Shown: positions 22,201-32,052, counted from the first letter of the stretch. The stretch: DNA of 64,000 nucleotides from Uloborus plumipes (GCA_038373865.1 JAXGGA010001684.1:1-64000); one strand, 5' to 3'. A program made the numbers and translations. Notes: generated by a model from the letters alone, not told the origin.

Positions 22201-23932
22201 TCCTTGAAAGGTCCACAAGCGTAGATGCCACTAGTACTCCTTTTGGGCTATTACTCTGGTTAGGATATTCAATGAGGCCGAATTTAAAGCTGTTGTTTTC
22301 CTTGAGGGAGCCAGGTATTAGTACTTCTGATCTAGAGGGAATCGATAAATCTGTTTGGGCTATTATTTGATGAGCGGATTTTAAGTTATTTTCGGTGTTG
22401 AAAATTGCTATGTCTTCCCTCGTCGAGTGCAGCTCATTATTTTTAAAGTCGATAGAAAAATCAAATTTTCTCAAAAAGTCCAGTCCGAGAATGAAGGGAT
22501 CTGTAATGTCAGCGACGAATGCCGTGTGATGGTAAGTGGCACTCCCGAACATTATTTCTAAGTTCACTTTTCCTTCAATCTCGATTTTGTCACCTGTCAC
22601 AGTTTGGAGAGTAACGCAGGGCGGCGTCCATAAGATCTTGAGTCCAAATTGACGAGCCACATCAGTCTTAATAATGGTAACGTTGGCTCCTGTGTCCACA
22701 ATCATTTCGCAGGGAAACCCATTCACATAAGCGTAAATGAAGAGTCCGTTGCAGCCGCCACTTCTTGGGGAAATCTGGAAAACTTTGGGAGACTTCTTCT
22801 TTTCTTGGCGAGCTTCGCAGTTCTTTCGTACGTGACCCTCACCGCCACATTTCCAGCACTTCAGTGGTTGTCTACTTTGGTCTTTACGAGCCGTAATCTT
22901 CTTCAGGATCTCCTTGACCTGTCGCTCAATTTCCGAGAGACGAGTCGAATTCGAATCCGGGGCACTCACTTCCACGCTCCTGATTGAATGGCGATCCTTG
23001 CGGGATGCTTGCTGTGCAGCCTCGAACTTCATTGCGTAGACTAGACCAGATTTAAGATCTTTAATGTCCGCCATCCGGAGAGCCGTCTGAATTTCTGGAC
23101 TTCGCACTCCGTCTATGAAGTAGTTCAGCGCCAGGTTATCGCGAACATCCGAAGGACAGTTCGAGAAGGCGAGATGGGAAAGCCTCTCGACGTCTGCTGC
23201 AAAAACTTGCAAAGTCTCTCCGGCCCTCTGCAGTCGGGATTTCAGCTGGAGTTGGCTTATTTCTTTTTGGCATACTTCGCCAAAGCGAAGCTCCAAGGCC
23301 GATGATAAGGCATCGAAGTCGCGGTGCTTGTCCTCTGGGAAGGTCTGTAGTATGTCGGCTGCATCCCCTCTCAGCGAGGCTGCAAGGTGACAGGCTTTCG
23401 TGGAAGAGTCCCAGGAGTTTGCTTCTGAAACGATGAGGAACTGCTTCTTGTAAATATTCCACGAGGTCTTCCCGTCAAACGTGGCCAGTTTGATGGACGG
23501 GCGAGAAGTTCCAGCTGCAGCTACACAGTCACTTGAGTTGTTGCAGGATGCTGATAACTTCGATTCAAGTTCTTTAATTTTCTTTTCCATATGGTTTTCT
23601 ACTGTGGTGATTCGGTTCTCAACGCTGTCAACTTTTTCTTCTAGAACCTCCACTTTATTTTCTATATTGGTAAATTTACTTTCCACCAAACTTTTCATTG
23701 ACGTTAGATCGCTTTTAATTTCTTCTTGATTAGCAGCGAGATCATTTTTTAATTGTTCTTGATTAGTAGCCAGAGTCGCCATATCATTCTTGATTTCTTC
23801 TTGACTTGAAGTTATGCTAGCGGTTAAATCATTTTTTAATTGTTCTTGATTCGCAGTCATGTCACTTCTAACAGCGTTGATCGCATCAAGGAGTTTTGTT
23901 AGTTGTTCCTCCATTGCTCGAGTAATCACCAT
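19241..23932 (-). CDS. Gag-Pol polyprotein of Ty3/Gypsy retrotransposon
   Basis: 1563 codons in one uninterrupted frame. Residues 1-130: coiled coil built from repeated NQEQLKNDL-type heptads. About 145-310: retrotransposon Gag core. 359-372: CCHC zinc knuckle (C359, C362, H367, C372). 413-416: DTGA active site of the aspartic protease, with ILGLDFL at 481-487. About 690-890: reverse transcriptase, with D767 and YLDD at 829-832. About 970-1090: RNase H (D976/D978, E1019, D1044, D1087). 1219-1259: HHCC zinc domain. About 1280-1440: integrase with D1288, D1348 and E1384, a D,D35E spacing. The tail to 1563 is a basic chromatin-tether-like region without a clear chromodomain. Start chosen at the first ATG, 97 nt after the LTR. 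Gag and Pol share a frame, so no frameshift signal is needed. Every catalytic motif is present; activity is inferred, not shown. Confidence 0.97.
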   Translation of the reverse strand: MVITRAMEEQLTKLLDAINAVRSDMTANQEQLKNDLTASITSSQEEIKNDMATLATNQEQLKNDLAANQEEIKSDLTSMKSLVESKFTNIENKVEVLEEKVDSVENRITTVENHMEKKIKELESKLSASCNNSSDCVAAAGTSRPSIKLATFDGKTSWNIYKKQFLIVSEANSWDSSTKACHLAASLRGDAADILQTFPEDKHRDFDALSSALELRFGEVCQKEISQLQLKSRLQRAGETLQVFAADVERLSHLAFSNCPSDVRDNLALNYFIDGVRSPEIQTALRMADIKDLKSGLVYAMKFEAAQQASRKDRHSIRSVEVSAPDSNSTRLSEIERQVKEILKKITARKDQSRQPLKCWKCGGEGHVRKNCEARQEKKKSPKVFQISPRSGGCNGLFIYAYVNGFPCEMIVDTGANVTIIKTDVARQFGLKILWTPPCVTLQTVTGDKIEIEGKVNLEIMFGSATYHHTAFVADITDPFILGLDFLRKFDFSIDFKNNELHSTREDIAIFNTENNLKSAHQIIAQTDLSIPSRSEVLIPGSLKENNSFKFGLIEYPNQSNSPKGVLVASTLVDLSRNAVLVRVANVSERPRNIKKGEVLATCTPVNCIIRRIDSSETVSSESLTSKLIGSAPLSKDQRYAAEKLVDNFKQVFSSTSEDVGRTSLTQHRIDTGDHPPIKQHPRRLPFAKKEEVEILLKEMQENDVIEPSSSPWASPIVLVRKKDGSTRFCVDYRRLNDITKKDSYPLPRIDDTLDTLSGHKWFSTLDLKSGYWQVEIHPDDREKTAFTTGQGLWQFKVMPFGLCNAPATFERLMESVLRGLSYESCLVYLDDIIIIGRSFEEHLANLRKVLQKLKEANLKLSPSKCNLFRREVNYLGHIISSEGVRTDPDKVSAVKNWSRPENVHQLRSFLGLCTYYRKFVNGFSNIARPLHKLTESKQKFEWSKECEDAFLQLKEALTSTPILSYPQPGKSFILDTDASHESVGAVLSQEVDGNEHVIAYWSKCLSKSERNYCVTRKELLAIVKAVEHFHHYLYGRKFLLRTDHASLTWLLNFKNPEGQVARWIQRLQEYDIEIKHRKGLSHGNADALSRRPCSENCHYCSRIEKQYGMTIPTACQVTATSSSSDPDPWSDDQVRKDQLEDPDLKPIIELMEKDSRRPSWQDISIYSPATKRYWALWKSLQLRNGVLYRKWESDDGKAFKWQLLLPRSRIPDVLKELHSSPTGGHFGILKTLHKVRERFFWSKTKDDVEKWCHSCDACAARKGPKRRSRGKLHLYNVGAPFERIGIDILGPLPKTTDGNKYILVAIDYFTKWPEAYSIPDQEATTVAETLVQHWISRYGTPLQIHSDQGRNFISAVFKGLCDILKIEKTRTTPLHPQSDGMVERFNRTILNNLSLMVSKNQQDWDKKLPLFLLAYRSAVHETTGYSPSQMLFGRELRLPCDLVFGLPPDAPSSPEEYVQDLQARLEDVHHFARERINIATEKMKTRYDTRSTGHDFQEGDKVWLWNPIRRKGLSPKLQSHWDGPYTVLHRLNDVVVRIQKSSHSKPRVVHYDRLAPYYGHSS

Positions 23933-24007
23933 AAAATTCTGAAGTCAAAAAGTCCTCAGGAAGAAAAGTCCAAGTTCACAGAAAGTTCCAAGAAAGTCCT
24001 TGAAGAT

Positions 24008-24025
24008 GCCCCACGTTGGGCGCCA
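24008..24025 (-). promoter_or_regulatory. Primer-binding site, tRNA-Lys
   Basis: The plus strand reads GCCCCACGTTGGGCGCCA, which matches the 3' end plus CCA of arthropod tRNA-Lys(CUU) as I know it. The minus-strand RNA therefore presents the complementary PBS, four bases inside the 5' LTR. The match spans all 18 positions. Confidence 0.9.
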
Positions 24026-24029
24026 AAAT

Positions 24030-24645
24030 TGTAACGAGTCCGTTGCACCTTCAACTTTCTTCAAATGAGCATTCCAATCTTGAGGAAGTAACTATAAATT
24101 TATTTACAAGTATTTACACTATTTACAATAAGAGCAGAAAACAATTGCTAAACATCAGCAATTAGGCAACAAACAGTACACTGTACTCTCAACAGTAACT
24201 CAGCACCACGTATCTAACGTGAACAGTAATTAAGCAATTACAAAAGCAAAACAACCATCCGCCCAAGCGAACGAAAACGAGCATCTCAGAAAACCCATCT
24301 GAGAAAAACTGACTGACTTGTGTTCAAGGCCAGCTATTTATACACGGAAAGAATTCCCGACAACTTTCTAGTAATATCTGGAATATTCCAAATCATTCAT
24401 AACTTTAAACAATTCATTCAAGAAAACGCTAGAAATAAAAAGAAAAACACCACTCCGAGCGAAAATTTCTTCACGCTTATTAAAGTTAGGGCAAGTGTAA
24501 AAACTACAAAGTGTTACGGGGCCGGTATACAAGTGATAAAAGTGATATCTTCAGATACTTTTGCAACATGACGTCAGATAAAACCAAAACTAATGAAAAT
24601 GATGCAAGGCAGGAAAAACAACAACTATTTACAAGATTTGTAACA
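24030..24645 (-). repeat. 5' LTR of the Gypsy element (promoter LTR)
   Basis: 616 bp, same length as the 3' LTR. TATAAATA lies on the minus strand at 24335-24342, and a TCAGTCAGT initiator-like word (about 24309-24317) follows roughly 20-25 nt downstream. This matches arthropod core promoters (TATA plus TCAGT-type Inr). Transcription should start here and run toward lower coordinates. Confidence 0.96.
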
Positions 24646-24800
24646 GTATTTACATATAAGTAGGAGTGGTTTTTGATGTTTTCCGATGAAATTGCTTTGT
24701 GGTTGGACCCTTTGCCCCTTTTGGAAAAACTTGAAATGACGGCCCTGTCAGTGACTCACACTGGGTCCAGGGGTTCCCGAATTTAGTTTATTATTTTTTT

Positions 24801-24810
<10 letters not shown>

Positions 24811-24833
<23 letters not shown>

Positions 24834-24900
24834 GTTATCTTCATTATTATTATTTACTGTTATTATTATTATAATTATTATTATTACTATTATCATTATT
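24811..24900. repeat. ATT microsatellite
   Basis: Imperfect (ATT)n tract, about 90 bp. Confidence 0.9.
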
Positions 24901-26357
24901 TCGAATGGGCGGGGGAATTCTCCATTTTTCAAATGAAACCCCGAATTTCACCACACACATATCGAAATCTGATGAAAGATTCATTAAAAAACAAATTTCC
25001 TTTCTTTCTTTTTCTTTTTTTTTTTATAAAGTGTTGCAAAACCATCGCAAAGTTTTCTGAAGCGTTAGACTAAGTTTTTCGAATAAGTAATTTTTTGCAA
25101 GGTCTCAGTAACCTCCCGTGACCTCCCATCACGGTACCCCTGGCTGACCCTGCTGTTCTCTTTATAAAGAGCAATAAGTTCATACAAGTTTAGTAGAGTA
25201 ACTTACTGCTTTCAAATCATAAGGGAAATAAAATTGTCCGAATTTTGTAACAATTAATATTTTTTTACTTTTAATTCTTAGTCATTTTTTTTGAAGCAAA
25301 ATTCTTTACTGATACTTTCCCGCTAAAAATAAAAGAAAGTCGAAAAAAGTATTAAAAGTGGCTTAATGCATCTAAAAAATCTCGCCAAGTTAAAAAAATA
25401 TCGCCAAGTCCGAAAAAAAAGCCAAACAGAAATAAAAAGGTAAAATGAATATCGAAAAATTAAAAATTTGAAAGTAGGGTATTGAGATGGGGACTTTGTG
25501 TGTCGGTCCGTCTGTATGTCCCCTTCCCCCGAATAACTTTTGAATGAACATTCCGATTTGGACAAACTTTTTTTTGTTGGAAAGATCTCGGCGAGTACAG
25601 CTCATTCCCATATAACCTATATTCCCATATAATCACCCCTAATAACTTTTGAGTGAACAGTCCGATTTAAATAAACTTTTTTTTTTTGTTCAAAGGATCT
25701 CAGCAAGGATACTTCATTACCGTATTTAAATTGAATTTGAACATTTTTTTGTTCAACATTGAACCGTTCAAGCAACCTTTCCCCACCTAATAACTTTTGA
25801 GTGAACCGTCCGAATGGAATAAACTTTTTTTTTGTTTGAAAGATCTCGGAGAGGCTCATTCCCACATTTCGCTTTTTGATTTGAACCATTTTTTGTTCAA
25901 TATTGAACCGTTCAGAAAAAAAAAATTAACATTTAGCGTCTACAGGGAATTTAAGTTGAACGTTGATCCTGTACTTAGAGTCGTATTTCCTTCAAACTAA
26001 CTTTGTAAGAAAATGGTTTTGATAAATAATATCTGTAAAGTACTTTTCTGAATAATCTTCTGTGAGGACTCTGATTCCTACTCGACTACGCAAACATGGC
26101 GGAAATGCAGGCTCAGGAAAAAAAAAAAAAGACTGACTGTGCAGACGATTTTTTGTTTATTTATTCATTTGTTTTATTTTATTTATTATTGTTATTATTA
26201 TTTTTGGCAGACGATTTTTTTTGTAACAAAAATTCTTCATTCACGAGCGCATTTTATTCTTTGTTTATATTTAACAACTGGCAACGGATTAAAAGTGAAA
26301 TTCGAGACATTTTATTAACGGACGAGTTTTCTTTTTCTTTTTTCTTTCTTTGATAAA

Positions 26358-26382
26358 ATGTGTTTTGATGCTCTTTGTATTT

Positions 26383-26425
<43 letters not shown>

Positions 26426-26430
26426 TTTTT
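26358..26430. repeat. TTTA microsatellite
   Basis: Uninterrupted (TTTA)n of about 50 bp inside copy A; copy B has only a short irregular T-rich tract there. Confidence 0.9.
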
Positions 26431-26721
26431 TGAAAACGATTGAGGTTTTTTTCTACGGAAGAACTGTAACAGTTACAGTCTTTAAAAGGTGCGACAAAAC
26501 TTTATTTATTCGTTCATTTACTTTTTACGTGTCTATTTCATCTGATGAGAGGGGTATATTTTGCTTTTAGAAACCAGCTTTAAGTGCTAAAAAGTAGGGA
26601 TGCACCGAGTAGCATTTTACCGAGTAGCCGAGTACCGAGTACTCGGCCTTTCACTACTCGGCCGAGTACCGAGTTGCCGAGTACCAATTGTTTTTTAAAA
26701 AATCATTGACATAGAGCGGTA

Positions 26722-26935
26722 CAGGGTTAGAAATCATTACAAAATTTTACTGGTCTTCTCGACCAGTGAGCAGGAATATATGCTGGTTAACAGACAACAT
26801 CACTGGTCCACCTTAAATCATTAATCACATTTTTTTTCTTTAAAAAAAATGGTGGTCCTTGGATTGTTTTTATGGTGATTCGCGGCGAGTTTTACTGGTC
26901 TGGAACCAATGGACCAGTAGTAAATTCGAACCCTG
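26722..26935. mobile_element. Small MITE with CAGGGTT ends
   Basis: CAGGGTTAGAAAT on the left and the inverse of CAGGGTTCGAATTT on the right bound 214 bp, with inverted ACTGGTC words inside. It lies within the decayed hAT element. Similar CAGGGTTCG(A/G)AAATATCAT words occur at 39505 and 61995. Target duplication not visible. Confidence 0.6.
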
Positions 26936-27168
26936 ACATATGAACTGATGATTGGAATGGACCTCTATATGATAGTTCTTAGAACAAAAATCCCACTGAA
27001 TTTAACTTATGCATTGTTTAAAATATTTTATTTATTTTGTCAAAAATTTTAGAAAAAAGTTATTTTTAAAATGAATAAATATTAAGTATCAATTAAGTTG
27101 GAATTATATTAATCTATTATTGATTAGTTCTAATTCTCTAAACTTGTTCGTCAAAAAAGTTCGTCAAC

Positions 27169-27505
27169 TTTCTGGCAGTGCTTTGATGAAGTCTCAAATG
27201 CACAAGAAAATGTCAATAGTGAAAATACCAACACTGAATTCGAATACGAAGAGATGTTAAAGAAAGAGATGGAGTCTTTTTTTTCTGGAGAATTACTAAA
27301 TAGAACAAATAGTCCTTTTGCTTGGTGGAAAAAAAATAAAAGTTTCCTATCTTATGCAAACTAGCAAAAAAGTTTCCTAGTGCACCTTCAACTAGTGTGT
27401 ACAGCGAGAGGGTTTTTTCCGAGGCAGGTTATATTTGCAGCAGTCTGGAGGAATAAGCTTTCACCAGAAAATGCTGAAAGATTAGTCTTTTGCACCATAA
27501 CACTG
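27169..27505 (+). pseudogene. hAT transposase C-terminal (dimerisation) remnant
   Basis: Frame 1 from about 27169 reads through an acidic stretch into NSPFAWWKKNKSFLSYAN and stops. From 27361 another frame continues LAKKFPSAPSTSVYSERVFS then EAGYICSSLEE and a stop. A third frame gives LSPENAERLVF. Together these are the hallmarks of the hAT dimerisation domain (WW, SERVFS-AG, E-LVF). At least two frameshifts and two stops show it is dead. The upstream catalytic part was not found. Confidence 0.82.
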
Positions 27506-27660
27506 GTCGACAGTGATTCACTAACAACAACCAAATTATTATTTTTATTACGTATTCATATAGTTATTTAAATACCTGCAAGTAAAAAAGTCCCACCACG
27601 TCTCAATTTTCCGTAATAAAAAAAAATAATTTTTTACTATTTTTTATGATTTTCGCACCA

Positions 27661-28475
27661 AATGCCTATTTTTGGAGGGAAAAGGAGCAAAATATTAACT
27701 CCTAAATTTTTTTGGAGGTGAAGGGAGACTCAAAGTCCGAAATCATGACCACCGATAACAAAAAGGGGGGACGAGGGGAGTGTATCCCCTCAAAATATGC
27801 AAAAAATCATGAAAAAGTATCTTTTTATTCTGGTTTCTTTAATATGACGTTTTAAAATTTTTTTCTGGTGTAAAATCAGAGTATAAGACCCCCTCCTATT
27901 ATTCCTATGCCCAAAAAAATTTTCGCGCTGTAAAATAAAATAAAAAAAAAAAAACGATCTTATGACTGACGTACGCTAAATACGAGCTAAATACCTGCTT
28001 GTACTTTGTATCAGAGGGGGGGGGGGGCTTTCGGCAAAAAGTGAAGAGTGATGGAGAGGAAAGGAGCCATATTTGGATTTTGGAGATAATTTTACATAAG
28101 AACCAGCCAGAATACGCCGTCTTTCTGAAGACCTGCGATGTGTCTCGTATTTAGCGTGCGACAGTCATAAAATCGGTTTTTAATTTTTTTTTTTTTTTTT
28201 TTTTTTACAGCGCGAAAATTTTTTCGGACGTAGGAATCATAGGAGGGGTCCTATCCTCTGATTTTACATCGAATTTTTTTTTAAAACGTCATTTAAAAAA
28301 AACAAGAATGAAAAGATCATTTTTGGTGATTTTTTGCTCATTTTGAGGGGGTACACCCCCTAAGAACCCCTTCTTTGCTATTAGTGGTCATGATTTTAAA
28401 CTTTGAGTCTCTCTTGAAACTTCAAAAAAAGTTAGGAGTTAATATTATGATCCTTTCCTCTTGAAAAAAGGTGTG
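27661..28475. mobile_element. Long inverted repeat element inside the hAT copy
   Basis: Two arms of roughly 340 bp (27661-28003 and 28130-28475) are diverged inverse copies. Shared landmarks are GGAGTTAATATT, ACTCAAAGT, TCATGACCAC, TTTTCGCGCTGTAAA, and TTATGACTG followed by CGCTAAATACGAG. The spacer is about 125 bp with a G12 run at 28014. Arms are visibly more diverged than those of the fold-back element at 10 kb, so this one is older. No coding capacity. Confidence 0.8.
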
Positions 28476-29389
28476 TTTGATATGTTTTTTCAGTTATGTT
28501 CAGTACTTTTTAGAAATTCATAACAAAAAAACTGTACGTGCTACAGCTTTTTTACTATTATTTTTGAATTCTACACTGCAAAATTAGTCAAAAACAGTTA
28601 ATTTCATCTTTGTTAGGGAAAAAAAGTGAAAATTTGTCGACTAGTGTAATTTAAGATACAACAATTTCAATTATTAAAATATTTTACTGGCATTTTCCCT
28701 TTTTTTCATTAAATATTAGACAATCTTTTTCTAACCCTAATAAAAATGACTTAATTTTACTTCTCTGTGTTATCACTATGCCACAAGTTTGAATCTGCAA
28801 AACCATGATTTTAAAAATTCGTAATCTAAATTTTTAATGATTAGAAATATATTGGAATATGACTGAAAGTTTCTTTTTAATGAGTTTATTAATATTCATC
28901 TTAAGGATCACTTGGACTGTTCTTGACCAAAGGTAAGTTCCCCTACACCAATATGCGATATGAAAAAGTTAATTACATTTGCACATTCTTAGTTAATTTT
29001 CATACTTATTTGGTATTATAACTTTTTAAAAACTTATACGTAGAATTCAGTCATATTTTATAAATATATTAATTGCAAATGATTGCATTATATATATATT
29101 TGCATATTTTTAATTATTGAAAAACGTGTCTTGAACTATTCAATTTTCTACAACTACTCGGTATCGGCCGAGTACCTGATCCAAATTTGGCCGAATACCG
29201 AGTACTCGGCAAATTGGCCGAGTAGGCCGAGTACCGAATATTTACCGAGTACTCGGTGCATCCCTACTAAAAAGGTATGTTTGACATAATTTTCAGTCTC
29301 AGATAATCAAGAGAATAATGATCAGATGCTAGAATGCCGATGTCGATGTACGGGAAAGTAGGCTCGTTTAGTTCTTGACAGAACTTCTT

Positions 29390-30438
29390 ATTACAATAGT
29401 GAATTTAAGCCTTTCCACGGTTTATTTTTTCATTAAACTTATGTTAGCGTTAAAGTGATCATCTCAAAATGTACAATGAATTTGTTTGTGCTATACTCAT
29501 AATTCAATATTTTTCAATTTTTTGAAAAGTGCCTTCATACATTACTAGATGGCGCTGCTAGAACCCATTTTAATATTTTTGGAAACTAATCATTACGGAC
29601 ATGCATAACATTTTTAAGCAGTATATGGAGAGGTGCGAAAAAATTTTTCAGTAGAAATTTGAAGTGAGAAAAGAAAAGAGATTCAGTACAACAAATAAAA
29701 TATTTTATCAAATGCTGTTTGATCCATTCGTTCTTTTTTTTTTTGTATGGATAAAGGGCTCCTTGCAGCCTCGAAACACGTTTCTGTAATTCATATTCCA
29801 TGTGCGTGATATTTTTTATCTCGTTTATACTATTTTCACCACTATTCGCATTTTTGAATGTGGAAATTGATCCAAAGCTAATTATGAAGAAGTCGGTAAG
29901 GGGAAGGGGGGGGGAAGGAGTAGCGATCTTATACGCAATTCTTCTCATTTGCTTTGTAATAAAAAGGCTTTGTAATAAAAGGCCCTTTTTTATAGCTAAA
30001 AATTTCTCTACCAATAACTAGGAAATTAAGAAATGATTTATATACAACATTTTTTTACCCTTCCCTCTCTTTCCTCTAAATTTTTCTCTCTCACACGCTT
30101 TTTTTTTCTTTTTCAAAGGAATGGAACTTATGTTTCAATTCAGATACGTAAATAGCTTGAACTCTAAGGAGTGTAACATGTAAAATTGAAAAGTACAGGA
30201 TCTTAACTCTCATGAGCTCCAATGCAAATTAAGCTGTGGTAACAATCGATAATTTTCGAAACAAAAAGAGCAGAGAAAAATGTTAATTGTTTGATACAAT
30301 GGTTCGGGAAAATTTGGGTCTTCAGAATGGAGATAAATTTATACTGGGCGGGAAAAGGTCTCAAAAGGAATTTAAAAAAGGAAAATAATAATAATGTTAG
30401 AGTCGGTCATATTTTAAAATGAATACGAAACCTATCGT
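29390..30438. other. No gene recognised
   Basis: AT-rich sequence. A 142-codon minus-strand frame at 29586-30014 overlaps a 73-codon plus-strand frame; neither has a recognisable domain or splice context. Confidence 0.45.
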
Positions 30439-30442
30439 TTAA

Positions 30443-31167
30443 GGGGTTACAGTACCTCAAAAATGACCAAACGACCAAAAAAAAGTTTTTTATTGCTTAT
30501 TTCAAAAGCAAAAGTTATTTAAAACACTCGGAAAAATAGCATTGATTTATATTAATATATAAAATAGCATTGATTAGCTCAATTATTTAAAAAGTTATGA
30601 GTTACATTAGGGCATGCAAGCTATGTGTTCTAATGGAAAAGCAAAACTTTAAAGCGCTTTTCTCGATGATCAGTTTTCACTTTTTCCATGTTACTAGAAA
30701 AGCTAAGGAATTTTTTCTATAAAAGATACAGCTTTAAAGCAAAATCTTTTGTACTTGTGATAATAAATTTCACAAAACTGCATTGAATAAGCATTTTATA
30801 AATTACTAAAATTTTTAGAGCTTGTTAAACCTTTAAAAACAAACTTTTCTAATATTTTTTTACATAATAGGTCACAAAATATTTTCAAATCAATATATAA
30901 AAAAATGAATGCACAGATTTTTAGAGGTAATTCTTGTCATCATTTAGCAAAAAGAAATTTTGAAATAAGTGCAAAATCAAAAAATCCTTAGGGTTTTTAA
31001 AAAATTGAAATTTTCTTAAATTTTTCAAATTTTCTAAAAATGTGATCAAAATTTTCAATGTTTGAAAATAAATTATTGATTGTTAAATATGTGCAGAAAC
31101 AATGGTTTAAAAGAATTACGCTTTTCACGTAAATTGAAGAAAATTGCCAGAAAGGTACTGTAACCTT
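30443..31167. mobile_element. piggyBac-like element, GGTTACAGTACCT ends
   Basis: Inverted ends GGGGTTACAGTACCT and AAGGTTACAGTACCT are bounded by TTAA (30439-30442, 31168-31171). 725 bp, very AT-rich, non-coding. TTAA on both sides supports a piggyBac-type origin. Confidence 0.78.
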
Positions 31168-31369
31168 TTAAGTTTAGACAAAACATGATGAGTTAAAGGG
31201 AAAAAAAAGTGCAGAAGACTCATTAAAAGTAACTAAATGCTAATAACTACTTAGATAATGCCGAATACATAAACTTAATTAAATAACAGAAAGAGATTTT
31301 CTTTAAATATCAGCTCGGTTGAGGGTGATGTTCCTTTGGGTCTCTCTCTTCACCAGTAATTTTGCGATA

Positions 31370-31556
31370 TTAAAGTTCTAAAGATGTAATTTTATACGAG
31401 TTTCAATTAAGTTGAGGGAAGAAGGTTTGGGACTATCCCCTGGGAATATTTCGGAATCGGAGTCCGAAACCTTTGCGATCAATATTTGTAAACAAACCAG
31501 TACATATAGTAAAAAGTAAGCAAGAAAAGTCAATCGCAACTCCCTTGAAAAATTTC
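31370..31556. repeat. Dispersed repeat shared with 49315-49490
   Basis: Ordered matches to 49315-49490: GATATT(A/G)AAGTTC, ACGAGTTT, a CCCAGAAAT/CCTGGGAAT box with TTTCGGA, ACCAGTA(C/T)ATATA(G/A)TAAAAA(G/A)TAAG, and CCTTTGAAAAATTTCT. The TA-target MITE that follows inserted at the end of this match. Confidence 0.7.
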
Positions 31557-31558
31557 TA

Positions 31559-31971
31559 CCCAAGTAGCATCAACTCATCGGATTTTGCCCGGCCGATCAT
31601 CGAACTCCTCGCAGATCCCGTAACGCACGATGACATCGTTCCGATCAGTATCCGAGCACGGTTTTCGATGAGCTACTTTTCATCGAAAAGTGATATCCTT
31701 CCGATCAACTTTCCCGATGAAAATAAGCTTAGCATCCAAAATTGGTCCTAAATTCATCGGCACGGGACTGCACTGCTCGTAAATTGCTCCAAATCTCATC
31801 GTATTTCGAGCAAAACTCATCGGATTTTGCTGCTCGGATTCTGTTTGGCCGATGAGACATACTGGAGCAATTCTCGATGAGAACTCATCGAATCCGATCA
31901 TCGACCGATGAGAATTTCATCGGGTTTCGATGAATGGCCGATCATCGGCGGATGAGATTATGCTGCTAGGG
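31559..31971. mobile_element. TA-target MITE rich in CTCATCGG
   Basis: A 413-bp element flanked by TA (31557-31558, 31972-31973). Inverted ends are CCCAAGTAGCATCAACTCAT and CCCTAGCAGCATAATCTCAT. The interior is packed with CTCATCGGAT and GATGAG words in both directions. Non-coding. Confidence 0.82.
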
Positions 31972-32027
31972 TAGATCTCTCCCGACGTTAGGTTGCAGTC
32001 AACCTCTAAGGGGTGAGGGTGATGGAT

Positions 32028-32052
32028 CGAAAGAGGTTGGGAACCATTGGTT
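32028..32052. mobile_element. hAT end fragment
   Basis: AAGAGGTTGGGAACCATTGG is the inverse of a CCAATGGTTCCCAACC terminus, the common Charlie-type hAT end. The opposite end was not located. Confidence 0.45.

Larger units (their letters stand above)
18393..24645 (-). mobile_element. Full-length Ty3/Gypsy LTR retrotransposon
   Basis: A 6253-bp element on the minus strand. Order in its own direction: 5' LTR (24645-24030), PBS (24025-24008), single gag-pol frame (23932-19241), polypurine tract (19021-19009), 3' LTR (19008-18393). Flanking 4-bp target duplications are GTAT (18389-18392, 24646-24649). There is no env-like frame after pol. LTRs are about 98.9% identical (7 differences in 616), the reading frame is uninterrupted and all cis signals are present, so it is young and could be competent. 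Confidence 0.97.
18313..24747. mobile_element. hAT-type MITE (178 bp) hosting the Gypsy element
   Basis: Inverted ends CAGGCCCGTCATTT (18313) and CAGGGCCGTCATTT (24734-24747) are flanked by TCAATGAC and TCAGTGAC, an 8-bp duplication with one mismatch. Subtracting the 6253-bp retrotransposon and one 4-bp duplication leaves a 178-bp G/C-run-rich MITE. The retrotransposon is therefore younger than the MITE. Confidence 0.82.
26595..29266 (+). mobile_element. Decayed hAT element, TAGGGATGCACCGAG ends
   Basis: 2672 bp with inverted ends TAGGGATGCACCGAGTA, subterminal GAGTACTCGGCC arrays, and perfect 8-bp target duplications CTAAAAAG (26587-26594, 29267-29274). It keeps a broken hAT transposase C-terminus (27169-27505) and contains two further inserts (26722-26935, 27661-28475). 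It belongs to the same broad group as the TAGGGATGCACCGAT MITEs. Confidence 0.92.
25313..29389. mobile_element. Helentron-like non-autonomous element, copy A (interrupted)
   Basis: Starts TACTTTCCCG and ends with its inverse CGGGAAAGTA (29351-29360), followed by a GTTCT-TGAC-AGAAC hairpin (29371-29384) and CTTCTTATTA. It matches copy B at 39828-41379 along its length, including several TTTTGAATGAACA / GTTCGAAAGATCTCGG modules. Internal modules near 25500-25930 are diverged tandem units of about 115-135 bp. Short subterminal inverted repeats plus a 3' hairpin fit Helentron-derived elements; this class call is inference. The hAT element 26595-29266 sits inside. Confidence 0.7.

Noticed and set aside
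19297..23729. Open frames of 60-145 codons on both strands across the Gypsy coding region
   Set aside because: They are shadows of the 1563-codon gag-pol frame, which alone carries domain motifs.
27380..27571. 63-codon frame as a separate gene
   Set aside because: It is an out-of-frame reading across the hAT dimerisation remnant; the conserved residues lie in the other frame.
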